From: Myxococcus xanthus
Lineage (GTDB): Bacteria > Myxococcota > Myxococcia > Myxococcales > Myxococcaceae
Direction of reading: 5' to 3'
Length of the DNA stretch: 42,528 nucleotides
NCBI RefSeq assembly: GCF_013116825.1
Contig: NZ_JABFNS010000083.1
Span: 1 to 42,528 of the forward strand
The translations under genes and the position numbers were made by a program. The notes under the pieces are model-generated. The model was given only the letters and a program-made list of their open reading frames with translations. It had not been told where the DNA came from and did no database searches. Positions within the stretch are counted from its first letter, which is position 1, and each line of letters begins with the position of its first letter. Shown one piece after another: positions 33,010-41,785 of the stretch.

Positions 33010-34974
33010 ATGTCTCGCGCCTTGCTGCCTGAAAATCACCACCGACTCGTCACCGAAGCCCTGGCCGCGCTCGACGTCCGCAACTGGGTGCTCAGCATCC
33101 ACGACCCGAGTTTCCCCAGCCTTCCAGAAGAGGACACGGGCTGGGGCTCGCCGTACTCGGAAGGGGCGGCGCGCTTCCTCGCGTTCTCCCGTGAGCTGGG
33201 CTTCAACGGCATCCAGTTGGGACCGCAGGGGCAGGTGACGGAGTTCAACGCCTCGCCGTATGACGGCACGCTCTTCTCGCGGAACGTCCTCAACGTGGCG
33301 CTCGCGCCGCTGGAGGCCCCCGAGCCCTGGGGCGCGCTGCTGCCACCGGGCCGCGTGGCGCAGCTCGCCGCCCGCCGCCCTTCGGCGCTGCCGCCCGGAG
33401 AGCGCTTCCGTCACGCCTTCCGCGCGCAGACCACCCTGCTGAACGAAGCGTGGCGCACCTTCCAACAGAAGCGTGCGGCGCCGGACGCCGCTCCGGCCAT
33501 CCGGGCCCTGGCTTCGCGCTTCGACACCTTCCGTCAGCAGCACCGGGGCTGGCTGGTGCGGGATGCTCTCTTCGACGTGCTGTGCGAGGAGAAGCGCGAG
33601 CCGGACTGGCGGCGCTGGGCGGACTCGCTGGACGGTCGGCTGTGGAACCCCCGTCCAGAGGAGGAAGCGGCGGCCGCCGCGCGCCTGACGCAGTTGGAGC
33701 TGCGCTACGCGGACACGCTGGAGCGCTACGCCTTCTGTCAGTTCCTGGTCCATGCGCAGCACCACGGCCTGCGCGAGCGCGTGGGCGCATGGCGCCTGAA
33801 GCTGTACGGCGACCTCCAGATTGGCCTGTCTCCGCGCGACGCGTGGGCCTGGCAGGGCCTCTTCCTGCGCACCTACCTCATGGGCGCGCCGCCCAGCAGG
33901 ACGAACCCGGACGGCCAGCCGTGGAACTATCCGGTGATGGACCCGGAGCAGTACTTCGAGCCGGACGACGCCGGGACGAACGCGGGGAGCCGCAGCGGGC
34001 CCGTGCTGCGCTTCATGAACGCGCGCATGGACAAGATGCTCGGCGAATACGACGGGCTGCGGCTGGACCATCCGCACGGGCTGGTGTGCCCGTGGGTGTA
34101 CCGCGCGGACCTGCCGGACCCGCTGTGGTCCGTACAACATGGCGCGCGGCTCTTCTCGTCACCGGACCTGCCGGACCACCCGGAGTTGGCGCACTTCGCG
34201 CTCGTGCGCCCGGAGCAGGTGGACCGCGCCGTGCCGCGCTACGCGGACCGCTGGGTGAAGGACCTCACGCCCGAACAGGTGCGCCGCTACAGCGTCCTCT
34301 TCGACACGGTGGTGGAGGCGTCCCGGCGCAACGGGCGGCAGGTGGGGGACTTGCTCGCGGAGGTGCTCAGCACGCTGCCGTACCCGCTGGAGCGCGTGCT
34401 GGCGCAGTTCGGCCTGGGCCGCTTCCGCGTGACGCAGAAGGCGGACCTGCACGACCCGTCGGACGTGTACCGCAGTGAGAACGTGGGCCCGGAGGACTGG
34501 GTGATGGTGGGCAACCACGACACGAAGTCCCTGTGGCGCCTGGTGGCGGACTGGCAATGGAAGGGCACGCTGCGCGCGCAGGCGGAGTACCTGGCCGCGC
34601 GCTTGTGCCCCGAGCCCGCGGAGCGCGAGGCCTTGGCGCGCGAGCTGTCCACGAGCCCGGGACGGTTGGCGCAGGCGAAGGTGGCGGACCTGTTCGCCAG
34701 CCGCGCGCGCAACGTGATGATGTTCTTCACCGACCTGCTCGGGATGCCGGAGACGTACAACGCGCCCGGCACGGTGGATGAGCGCAACTGGTCCCTGCGC
34801 GTGCCCCAGGACTGGGCGCGGGAGTACCGCGAGCGGTTGAAGGGAGACGCCGCGGTGAACCTGCCCGCGGCGCTCGCCATGGCGCTGCGGGCGCAGGGGG
34901 CTCCGGCGCGGGCGCGGCACCAGCGTTTGCTGGAAGGGCTGGACGCGCTGGCCCGCGAGCTGCGGGCCGGGTGA
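33010..34974 (+). CDS. malQ: Divergent GH77 4-alpha-glucanotransferase
   Basis: 654 residues, longer than the compact ~500-residue GH77 enzymes. Signature parts are: WGSPYSEGAARFLAFSRELG and FNGIQLGPQGQ (start of the barrel), KLYGDLQIGLSPRDAWAWQG, YDGLRLDHPHGL with the nucleophile D353, LLAEVLSTLPYPLERVLAQF with probable acid/base E451, and VGNHDTKSLW with the third carboxylate D504. The usual AEDLG around the acid/base reads AEVLS here, and several consensus loops differ, so the enzyme may have an altered acceptor or donor range. Expected reaction: transfer of alpha-1,4-glucan segments (maltodextrin/glycogen metabolism), cytoplasmic. Its end is 11 bases from the convergent lipoprotein gene. 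The gene symbol is by family, not proven function. Confidence 0.8.
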   Translation: MSRALLPENHHRLVTEALAALDVRNWVLSIHDPSFPSLPEEDTGWGSPYSEGAARFLAFSRELGFNGIQLGPQGQVTEFNASPYDGTLFSRNVLNVALAPLEAPEPWGALLPPGRVAQLAARRPSALPPGERFRHAFRAQTTLLNEAWRTFQQKRAAPDAAPAIRALASRFDTFRQQHRGWLVRDALFDVLCEEKREPDWRRWADSLDGRLWNPRPEEEAAAAARLTQLELRYADTLERYAFCQFLVHAQHHGLRERVGAWRLKLYGDLQIGLSPRDAWAWQGLFLRTYLMGAPPSRTNPDGQPWNYPVMDPEQYFEPDDAGTNAGSRSGPVLRFMNARMDKMLGEYDGLRLDHPHGLVCPWVYRADLPDPLWSVQHGARLFSSPDLPDHPELAHFALVRPEQVDRAVPRYADRWVKDLTPEQVRRYSVLFDTVVEASRRNGRQVGDLLAEVLSTLPYPLERVLAQFGLGRFRVTQKADLHDPSDVYRSENVGPEDWVMVGNHDTKSLWRLVADWQWKGTLRAQAEYLAARLCPEPAEREALARELSTSPGRLAQAKVADLFASRARNVMMFFTDLLGMPETYNAPGTVDERNWSLRVPQDWAREYRERLKGDAAVNLPAALAMALRAQGAPARARHQRLLEGLDALARELRAG

Positions 34975-34985
34975 CGCTTGGGCCC

Positions 34986-35699
34986 TCAGTGCTTCACGTC
35001 CACCACGAGGCGAGTGGGGTCGCGCAGCTCCATGACGCGGAAGTCGGTGGGGGCCTTGTTTCCCAGCACCCACGTCACCTCGGCCTCGAAGTCACACGTG
35101 CGCACCAGCTCCAGCAAGGTGGGAAGCTTCGGCTTCATCTCCAGCGCGGCCACGGTGGCCCGGCCCTGGTCGTCATGGCCACGCGCGGGTGTCAGCGTGA
35201 CTTGGAGGAAGCCCTTGCCGGCCAGCGGCGTCTCGTCCCCGGAGCCACACTGGATGATGGGCTTGTCCACGTACTGGAGCTGGTAGCCGGGGACCTGCGG
35301 CCCGTCGAACTCGAACACCACGCGGTCGAAGTCGGCATGCGTGCCAGCGCGCACCGAGCGCAGCGTCACCGTCTGGGCCGGGCGCCGCTTCATCGACACT
35401 GGGGTGGTGGTCCACTCGCGGTTCTTCGGGTCCTCGGCGGGAGCGTCTCCCGCGGGGGCGTCCGAAGGCGGCTCGGTCTCACTGTCACCCATCGAGGCCG
35501 TGTGCACGGGGGGCTTGGCGGCGGCCTCGCCCTCGCGGGGGATGGTGCCCGGGGGCGGCGAGGTGGGCGGCGCCTGGACCTCGGGCTGAGGCTGCGCGCT
35601 GGTGGGCGCCGCGGCGGGTTCCTCCTTCTTGGAGCACCCGGCGAACGCCAGACACCCGGCCAACCACAGCGACGTCATCCTGCGTCCGGACCGCGTCAT
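34986..35699 (-). CDS. Lipoprotein with AMIN-like domain
   Basis: 237 residues. Two adjacent ATGs (35702, 35699) are available; AGGAGG at 35706-35711 is 3 bases from the first and 6 from the second, so I favour 35699. The signal peptide LWLAGCLAFAGCSKKEE likely uses Cys22. A 75-residue Pro/Ala/Glu-rich linker follows, then a beta-rich domain (about 100-237: VTLRSVRAGTHADFDRVVFE, FRVMELRDPTRLVVDVKH) resembling AMIN-type domains that bind periplasmic peptidoglycan or localise secreted proteins. Probably anchored in an envelope membrane. It is convergent with the glucanotransferase gene and divergent from the aminotransferase gene. Confidence 0.75.
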   Translation of the reverse strand: MTRSGRRMTSLWLAGCLAFAGCSKKEEPAAAPTSAQPQPEVQAPPTSPPPGTIPREGEAAAKPPVHTASMGDSETEPPSDAPAGDAPAEDPKNREWTTTPVSMKRRPAQTVTLRSVRAGTHADFDRVVFEFDGPQVPGYQLQYVDKPIIQCGSGDETPLAGKGFLQVTLTPARGHDDQGRATVAALEMKPKLPTLLELVRTCDFEAEVTWVLGNKAPTDFRVMELRDPTRLVVDVKH

Positions 35700-35705
35700 C
35701 ATTCC

Positions 35706-35711
35706 CCTCCT
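35706..35711 (-). promoter_or_regulatory. Ribosome binding site choosing ATG 35699
   Basis: AGGAGG on the minus strand, 6 bases before ATG 35699 and only 3 before ATG 35702. Confidence 0.6.
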
Positions 35712-35975
35712 GCCAGGGCCTGCGAGTTCGGGACTGCGGCCCCTCGTCTCGCACGGGCGGCGGCCCGGGGGCCAGTGTCACGAAGGGAAAGCGGGCAAAG
35801 ATAACACCAGCGGACCGCCCCGGGAGCGCTGGAAATTTCCACGGAGAACCGGTTGCCCCGGAGGGCCGCCGTCACCACGAATGGATGACACAGGACGATG
35901 GGGCCGCGACTATCGTCCGCGCCGCAAGTCGTCCGCGCGGCCCCCGAACGCGCACGCACCGGAGAGCATCCTCCC

Positions 35976-37280
35976 ATGGCCCCCCTCGACCTGACCTCTC
36001 TTCCCCGCCCCTCCAAGGACGACGCCACCGTGGGAACGATGGCGCGTGGCATCGTCGGCAGCGAAATCCTCCGCATCGCGGCGGAGATTCGCGAGCGGAT
36101 CTCCAAGGGCCAGAAGGTGTGCAACCTCACCGTGGGCGACTTCAACCCGCGCGAGTTCCCCATCCCCGACCCGCTGCGGGAGCACATCACCGCCGCGCTC
36201 CAGGCGGGCGAGACGAACTACCCGCCGTCGGATGGCGTGCTGGAGCTCCGCCAGGCCGTGCAGCGCTTCTATGAGCGCTCGCTGGGCCTGAAGTATCCGC
36301 TGGAGGGCATCGTCATCGCGGGAGGCGCGCGGCCCATCATCTACGGCACGTACCGAAGCGTGCTGGACGCGGGGGAGACGGTCGTCTACCCGGTGCCCTC
36401 GTGGAACAACAACCACTACGCGCACATGATGGACGCGAAGAGCGCGGTGGTGGTGACGGACGCAGCGCGGGGCTTCATGCCCACCGTGGAGCAGCTGGCG
36501 CCGCACCTGGGCGCCGCGCGCCTCTTGTGCCTGTGCAGCCCGCTCAACCCCACCGGCACCATGATTGAGCCGGATGCGCTGGGCGCCATCTGCGAGCGCG
36601 TCGTCGCGGAGAACCGCGAGCGCGAGAAGCAGGGCCGCAAGCCGCTCATCCTCATGTACGACCAGATTTACTGGGTGCTGAGCTTCGGCGCGGCCAGGCA
36701 CGTCACGCCGGTGTCGCTGGTGCCGGAGGTGGCGCCGTACACGGTGTTCGTGGACGGCATCTCCAAGGCCTTCGCCGCCACGGGCGTGCGCGTGGGCTGG
36801 GGCGTGGGGCCGCCGACCATCATCGCGCGAATGCGGGACGTGCTCGGCCACGTGGGCGCCTGGGCCCCCAAGGCGGAGCAGGTCGCGGTGGCGCGCTACC
36901 TCGACGACACGGCGGCGACGGAGTCCTTCCTGGAGCGGATGCGCAGGTCCGTGGAAGCGCGGCTGGAGGCCTTGCACAAGGGGCTCACGCGCATGCGCGA
37001 GGCGGGGCTGCCGGTGCAGCACATCGCGCCCCAGGGCGCCATCTACCTGTCGGTGCGCTTCGACCTGGTGGGCAAGGGGGGCCTGCGCTCCAACGATGAC
37101 ATCCGCAAGCTCCTGCTGGAGAAGGCGAACCTGGGCGTGGTGCCCTTCCAGGCCTTCGGGCTGGACGCGGACACGGGCTGGTTCCGCCTGTCGGTGGGGG
37201 CCACGTCGGTGAAGGAAATTGAGGAGGCGCTGCCCCGGGTGGAGGCGGCGCTCCGCGAGGTCCTGTCCGCCGGCGCGTAA
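35976..37280 (+). CDS. PLP-dependent class I aminotransferase
   Basis: 434 residues from ATG 35976, with GGAGAG at 35961-35966. Fold type I aminotransferase (aspartate aminotransferase superfamily): N-terminal VCNLTVGDFNPREFPIPDPL, substrate loop NYPPSDGVLELRQAVQRFYE, LCSPLNPTGTMIEP (conserved N-P-T-G), YDQIYWVLSF (Asp/Tyr binding PLP), catalytic Schiff-base lysine K264 in DGISKAFAATGVRVGWGVG, and C-terminal FRLSVGATSVKEIEEALPRV. Cytoplasmic. The exact amino donor cannot be told from sequence; it is close to the aspartate/tyrosine type. Confidence 0.9.
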   Translation: MAPLDLTSLPRPSKDDATVGTMARGIVGSEILRIAAEIRERISKGQKVCNLTVGDFNPREFPIPDPLREHITAALQAGETNYPPSDGVLELRQAVQRFYERSLGLKYPLEGIVIAGGARPIIYGTYRSVLDAGETVVYPVPSWNNNHYAHMMDAKSAVVVTDAARGFMPTVEQLAPHLGAARLLCLCSPLNPTGTMIEPDALGAICERVVAENREREKQGRKPLILMYDQIYWVLSFGAARHVTPVSLVPEVAPYTVFVDGISKAFAATGVRVGWGVGPPTIIARMRDVLGHVGAWAPKAEQVAVARYLDDTAATESFLERMRRSVEARLEALHKGLTRMREAGLPVQHIAPQGAIYLSVRFDLVGKGGLRSNDDIRKLLLEKANLGVVPFQAFGLDADTGWFRLSVGATSVKEIEEALPRVEAALREVLSAGA

Positions 37281-37375
37281 TCCTTGCGACATCTTCCCGC
37301 CGCGCTCGTTCCATCTTGGAGGTCCTGGGAATACGTTGCCCGGGGCCTCGTTGGGCCGCTCACGTGAATTCCTCC

Positions 37376-38674
37376 ATGCTCAGGCGATTCGTGGACGTTC
37401 GGGATGAGGAAGTCGGCGCCGTCCGCTGGTCGTTCCTGTATTTCTTCACCCTGATGTGTGGCTATGCCATCCTCCGGCCCATCCGCAACGAGATGGGCAC
37501 GGCGGGAAGCGTGAAGGGCTTGGATTGGCTCTTCACCGCCACCTTCCTGGTGATGCTCGCGGCGGTGCCTGCCTTTTCCGCCCTGGTGTCGCGTTGGCCC
37601 CGGCGGGTGGTGATTCCTCGCATCTATCGCTTCTTCCTGCTCAACCTGCTGGGCTTCTTCGTGCTCTTGAAGTTCGGGGTGGCGCGGGAGACGGTGGCGC
37701 GCGTCTTCTATGTCTGGTTGAGCGTCTACAACCTGTTCGTCGTCTCCATCTTCTGGAGCTTCATGGCGGACGTCTTCGCCAGCGGACAGAGCAAGCGGCT
37801 CTTCGGCTTCATCGCCGCGGGCGGCACCACGGGCATGCTGGTGGGGCCCTTCCTGGTGGGCCGGCTCGCCGAGCCGGTGGGGCCGGTGAATCTCATCCTC
37901 ATCTCGGTGGTGCTGCTGGAGGTGAGCGCGCAGTGTGTGCGCCGGCTGAGCGGCTGGGCCCAGGACGTCCAGCAGCAGCCCGCGGCGGCGCAGGGCCCGG
38001 TGGGCGGCGGCGTGCTCGCGGGGGTGCGGCTCATCGTGACGTCGCCGTTCCTGCTGGCGCTGGGGCTCCAGGTGCTGCTCTACGCGGCGACCTCCACGTT
38101 CCTCTACTTCCAGGAGGTGCGGCTCGTCGCCGCGCTTGGCAGCGACGCGGCCAGCCGCACCGCCCTCTTCGGTGACATCGACTTCTACGTGCAGCTGGCG
38201 ACGCTGGGGTTGCAGACGCTCGTCACGGGGCGCGTCATCTCCTGGCTGGGGCTGGGGGCGGGGCTCGCCGTGGCGCCGGTGGTGACGGGCCTGGGCTTCC
38301 TGGGGCTGGCCGCCATGCCGGTGCTGACCGTGCTCATCCTGTTCAAGGCGGTGCGCGGCGCCAGCCACTACGCGCTGGAGCGGCCCTCGCGCGAGGTCCT
38401 CTTCACCACCGTGGACCGCGAGGCGCGCTACAAGTCGAAGAGCTTCATCGACACGGTGGTGTACCGCGGCAGCGACACGGTGAGCGCCTGGCTCCAGGGG
38501 GGCCTCACGAAGCTGGGCCTGGGCATGACGGGGCTGTCGCTGGCGGCGGTGCCCCTGGCCGGGCTGTGGCTGGGCGTGTCGCTGTATCTCGCGCGCCACC
38601 AGCGGAGGCAGGCGGAGCCGGTGCCGGCCGCAGCGCCCGAGGCGCCGGTGTCCGAAGAGGTCGCGGCCCGCTAG
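37376..38674 (+). CDS. MFS-type transporter, ADP/ATP carrier-like
   Basis: 432 residues from ATG 37376. GTG 37364 is an alternative; neither has a clear ribosome binding site. About 12 hydrophobic segments (SFLYFFTLMCGYAILRPIRN, FTATFLVMLAAVPAFSALVS, IYRFFLLNLLGFFVLLKF, and so on). The early RPIRNEMG and the arrangement of the first three helices resemble the Npt1/Npt2/Tlc nucleotide transporter branch of the MFS, an annotation common for myxobacterial homologues. Whether it moves nucleotides is not provable here, and a free-living bacterium hardly needs ATP import. It starts 95 bases behind the aminotransferase, possibly the same transcript. Confidence 0.75.
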   Translation: MLRRFVDVRDEEVGAVRWSFLYFFTLMCGYAILRPIRNEMGTAGSVKGLDWLFTATFLVMLAAVPAFSALVSRWPRRVVIPRIYRFFLLNLLGFFVLLKFGVARETVARVFYVWLSVYNLFVVSIFWSFMADVFASGQSKRLFGFIAAGGTTGMLVGPFLVGRLAEPVGPVNLILISVVLLEVSAQCVRRLSGWAQDVQQQPAAAQGPVGGGVLAGVRLIVTSPFLLALGLQVLLYAATSTFLYFQEVRLVAALGSDAASRTALFGDIDFYVQLATLGLQTLVTGRVISWLGLGAGLAVAPVVTGLGFLGLAAMPVLTVLILFKAVRGASHYALERPSREVLFTTVDREARYKSKSFIDTVVYRGSDTVSAWLQGGLTKLGLGMTGLSLAAVPLAGLWLGVSLYLARHQRRQAEPVPAAAPEAPVSEEVAAR

Positions 38675-38706
38675 CGCTCATCCACACGCAGTCAGTCCAC
38701 ACACGC

Positions 38707-38712
38707 AGGAGG
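38707..38712 (+). promoter_or_regulatory. Strong ribosome binding site of the epimerase-like gene
   Basis: AGGAGG, 8 bases before ATG 38721, which fixes the start and hence the Tat signal. Confidence 0.65.
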
Positions 38713-38720
38713 AATCCCGC

Positions 38721-39896
38721 ATGACGCTGTCTCGCAGGAGTGTGATTCAGGGAGCGGCCGCGGTCGGCTCGCTCTGGGCCATGGGGTGCGCCACCACGGG
38801 CTCGTCCGGCACCGCCGCGTCTTCCACCCAGGGGCAAGGGGAGCAGTCCTCCGCGCCCGCCGCGCCGCTGCGCATCCTCATCCTGGGCGGCACCGCGTTC
38901 CTGGGGCCGGCGCTGGTGGAGTTCGCGCGCTCGCGCGGCCACACCGTCACGCTCTTCAACCGGGGGAAGACGAAGCCGGGCCTCTTCCCGGACGTGGAGA
39001 AGCTGACGGGCGACCGCGACCCGAACAAGGGCGAGGGCCTGAAGGCGCTGGAGGGTCGCAAGTGGGACGCGGTGGTGGACACCTCCGGCTATGTGCCGCG
39101 CGTCGTGCGCGCCTCCGCGGAGCTGCTGGCCCCGCACGTCCAGCACTACACCTTCGTGTCCTCCATCTCCGTCTACAAGGATTTGTCACGGCAAGGGCTC
39201 GACGAGACGGCCACCGTGGCGACGGTGGAGGACGCGGCGACCGAAGACGTGGAGAAGCACTACGGCGCGCTGAAGGCGCTGTGTGAGCAGGCCGCGGAGA
39301 CGGCCATGCCGGGCCGCGTCTTCAACGTGAGGCCGGGCCTCATCGTCGGGCCGGATGACCCGTCCGACCGCTTCACCTACTGGCCGTTGCGCGTGGCGCG
39401 CGGCGGCGAGGTGCTGGCGCCCGGCGACGGCGTGGACCCGCTGCAGTTCATCGACGCGCGGGACCTGGCGGCGTTCATCATCCGCGCCGTGGAGGCCCGC
39501 ACCGCCGGCATCTTCAACGCCACCGGCCCCAGCCAGGACCTGCTGATGCGGGACTTCCTGGAGGCGAACAAGACGGCCCTGGGCAGCGACGCGCGCTTCA
39601 CGTGGGTGGACACCGACTTCCTCACGAAGCACAAGGTGGAGGCGTGGTCGGACATGCCCGCCTGGATGCCGCGCAACGGGAAAGAGGGCGGCATCGGCAA
39701 GGTGAGCATCGCCAAGGCGCTGGCGGCGGGCATCACGTTCCGCCCGGCCGCGGAGACGATTCGCGACACGGTGGCCTGGTTCAAGACGCTGCCTCCCGAG
39801 CGTCAGGCGAAGCCGCGCTCCGGCCTGTCCGCCGAGCGCGAGAAGGAAGTGCTGGCCGCCTGGCATCAGGAGCGCGGCACCGCCAACGCGGGCTGA
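38721..39896 (+). CDS. Tat-exported NAD-dependent epimerase/dehydratase-like protein
   Basis: 391 residues with the start fixed by AGGAGG at 38707. The N-terminus LSRRSVIQGAAAVGSLWAMG is a twin-arginine signal (R5-R6) running into a possible lipobox (AMGC, Cys23), followed by a Ser/Thr/Gln-rich linker to 48. The rest is a short-chain-dehydrogenase-type Rossmann fold: ILILGGTAFLGPALVEF (NAD(P) loop at 56-62), TFVSSISVYKD, and Y181-x3-K185 (HYGALKALCE). The C-terminal part resembles the CSP41/isoflavone-reductase-like branch. Tat export is used for folded, cofactor-loaded enzymes, fitting an NAD(P)-binding protein, though free NAD(P) is scarce in the periplasm. The substrate is unknown; a sugar or nucleotide-sugar is likely. 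Confidence 0.8.
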   Translation: MTLSRRSVIQGAAAVGSLWAMGCATTGSSGTAASSTQGQGEQSSAPAAPLRILILGGTAFLGPALVEFARSRGHTVTLFNRGKTKPGLFPDVEKLTGDRDPNKGEGLKALEGRKWDAVVDTSGYVPRVVRASAELLAPHVQHYTFVSSISVYKDLSRQGLDETATVATVEDAATEDVEKHYGALKALCEQAAETAMPGRVFNVRPGLIVGPDDPSDRFTYWPLRVARGGEVLAPGDGVDPLQFIDARDLAAFIIRAVEARTAGIFNATGPSQDLLMRDFLEANKTALGSDARFTWVDTDFLTKHKVEAWSDMPAWMPRNGKEGGIGKVSIAKALAAGITFRPAAETIRDTVAWFKTLPPERQAKPRSGLSAEREKEVLAAWHQERGTANAG

Positions 39897-40032
39897 GCGG
39901 GCCTCCGAGCGCGGGGGCGGGCGGATGGGGCAGGTGAATCGCCTGCTCGCACGGCCCGTCCTTGCGTCCAGGGATTCGGGTTTGGCAGGAAGGGTGGGGC
40001 AGCGCGGCCTGCTGCCTGGGGGAACGACCATC

Positions 40033-41532
40033 ATGACGCCCGACCTGCTGAAGGACGCCGTATCACCCATCCTCCGTGTGCGCGGCACGTCTGTGCTGCT
40101 GGCCGCGCTGCTGGCCGCGTGCGGCGGCAAGGACGTGCGGCCGGGGGCGCCGCCCGCGGGTGACTGTGCGCCGCTCCGGCTGGAGCGGGATGTGAATCTG
40201 GAAGGCTTCCGCGCCGACCGCTTCGAGTGGCGTGACGCGGACTGCAAGCCCCGCTCGGCGTCGCTGGTGCGCAATGACGCCACGGACCCCAAGGGATGGA
40301 CGGGCGGCTACCTGCGCCGCTACACCTACGAGGTCGCGGGCGCGACGCGCGTCTGTGATGGCTCGGACGGCATGGTGCCGGGCTGGGGCATCGTCGCGAG
40401 CCACCTGCGCGTCAGCCCGCCGTGGGGCAACTGGACGCGGGACATCCGGGGCACGTGGCGCACGCTCTTCGAGGGCCGCCACCACGCGCTGCATGAGTTC
40501 CGCTGGCCCATGGAGCTTGGCGGCCACGTCGTCGACGTGACGGTGCATTACCTCTTCGCCACCGGGCGGAGCCATCCGCTCTATGCCATCACCCACGATG
40601 CGTCCGGCGCGCCGCCCGACGTCATCAACGCGGACGTGCGCTCGCCCTACGGCGACATCATCTTCGATGGGGACGGCAACGCGGACATCTCCGGCGTGGG
40701 CTGGGGAGACCGCTACCGCTTCGTGACGCTCGGGGCGGGGCCGCTGACGCGGGCGAGCGGCTGGGACTACCGCGAGCCCAACGGGGTGCCCTACACCCGC
40801 ATGTGGATTGCGTCGCCCGACGCGGAGATGGGCGTGGTGCAGACGCAGACGTGGGCGCAGAAGCCCGCGGGCGGCTACTGGCAATACCCGTCCTGGGGGC
40901 AGGTGGACGAGGACGGCCCCATGCCCGAGGACTGGAACTGGACCTACCAGCTCAACCAGTACGAACTGCCCGAGCAGGGCCCCACGCGCTCGCACCGGAT
41001 GGCGTGGGGGAGCAACTTCGGCGCGGTGGGCTTCCGCGAGTACCCGCGCTACAGCGACGACGCCACGCTGTCCGGCTACCCGTACCAGAGCTACTCCGTC
41101 TTCATGGTGCTGGGCACGCACACCTCGGACCCGGTGCTGCGGCTGGCGGCGGAAGTGGAGGCCTGGCAGGGCGTGCGGCTGACGGCCACCGAGGGCCGCG
41201 TCCTGGACCAGGGCCCCGGTGGGGTGGGGCGGGATGACTCCGTGGCGCGGGATGTGCCCGGCTACAACCCGGTGTACGCCACCTGGGAGGCGGAGGTCGG
41301 CGCCAACAACCGCGCCTCGCTGCGCTTCGAGACGAACGGCCGCGCCCTGGCTAATCCCGTGCTGGTGCTGCGCCGCTACACCGCGTCCACGCCGCCCACC
41401 CGCGTCACCCTGGATGGCCAGGCGCTCTCCGCGGACGTGGACTACTTCGCCTCCGTGGACGACGCCGGCAACGCGCTGTGGCTCACCCTCCACCGGACCG
41501 TGACGGGCTCGGCGGCGCTGTTCGTGGAGTGA
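40033..41532 (+). CDS. Secreted lipoprotein of unknown function
   Basis: 499 residues from ATG 40033, with GGGGGAA at 40017-40023 about 9 bases upstream. The signal peptide RVRGTSVLLAALLAACGG carries a perfect lipobox (LAAC, Cys30). The mature part is rich in Trp, Tyr and Asp, with possible calcium-binding DGDGNADISG and sugar-binding-like aromatic stretches (WAQKPAGGYWQYPSWGQVDE, EDWNWTYQLNQYELPEQG). The C-terminus (RVTLDGQALSADVDYFASVD, LWLTLHRTVTGSAALFVE) looks like a small beta-sandwich. The whole looks like a carbohydrate-active or polysaccharide-binding protein, but I cannot assign a family. A hairpin terminator follows. Confidence 0.75.
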   Translation: MTPDLLKDAVSPILRVRGTSVLLAALLAACGGKDVRPGAPPAGDCAPLRLERDVNLEGFRADRFEWRDADCKPRSASLVRNDATDPKGWTGGYLRRYTYEVAGATRVCDGSDGMVPGWGIVASHLRVSPPWGNWTRDIRGTWRTLFEGRHHALHEFRWPMELGGHVVDVTVHYLFATGRSHPLYAITHDASGAPPDVINADVRSPYGDIIFDGDGNADISGVGWGDRYRFVTLGAGPLTRASGWDYREPNGVPYTRMWIASPDAEMGVVQTQTWAQKPAGGYWQYPSWGQVDEDGPMPEDWNWTYQLNQYELPEQGPTRSHRMAWGSNFGAVGFREYPRYSDDATLSGYPYQSYSVFMVLGTHTSDPVLRLAAEVEAWQGVRLTATEGRVLDQGPGGVGRDDSVARDVPGYNPVYATWEAEVGANNRASLRFETNGRALANPVLVLRRYTASTPPTRVTLDGQALSADVDYFASVDDAGNALWLTLHRTVTGSAALFVE

Positions 41533-41561
41533 GTACACGGGCCGGGTGCCCCGCAAAGCAA

Positions 41562-41596
41562 CGAGGGATGCCCCGATGGACTCGGAGCATCCCTCG
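41562..41596 (+). terminator. Hairpin terminator after the secreted lipoprotein gene
   Basis: CGAGGGATGC (41562-41571) pairs with GCATCCCTCG (41587-41596), 10 bp; inside it CCGA/TCGG adds 4 bp after one mismatch, leaving loop TGGAC. It lies 30 bases behind the stop. The T-run is short (ATTTCG). Confidence 0.6.
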
Positions 41597-41785
41597 GATT
41601 TCGACCCATCTATCGGGTTCGCCCTCCCCCTCTGGCGAGCGTGACCCCGGGTCCCCCTTCCACAGACGTTGCCGCCCCCGCGGCGCCGTCTTCCTACCCG
41701 CCCTTGGTGTGTGTCCGGAGGGCCTTGGACCCCTCCAGCGAAGCTGCGTGTGACACCTTCCCCCCTTGCACCGCTTACGGCCCCT

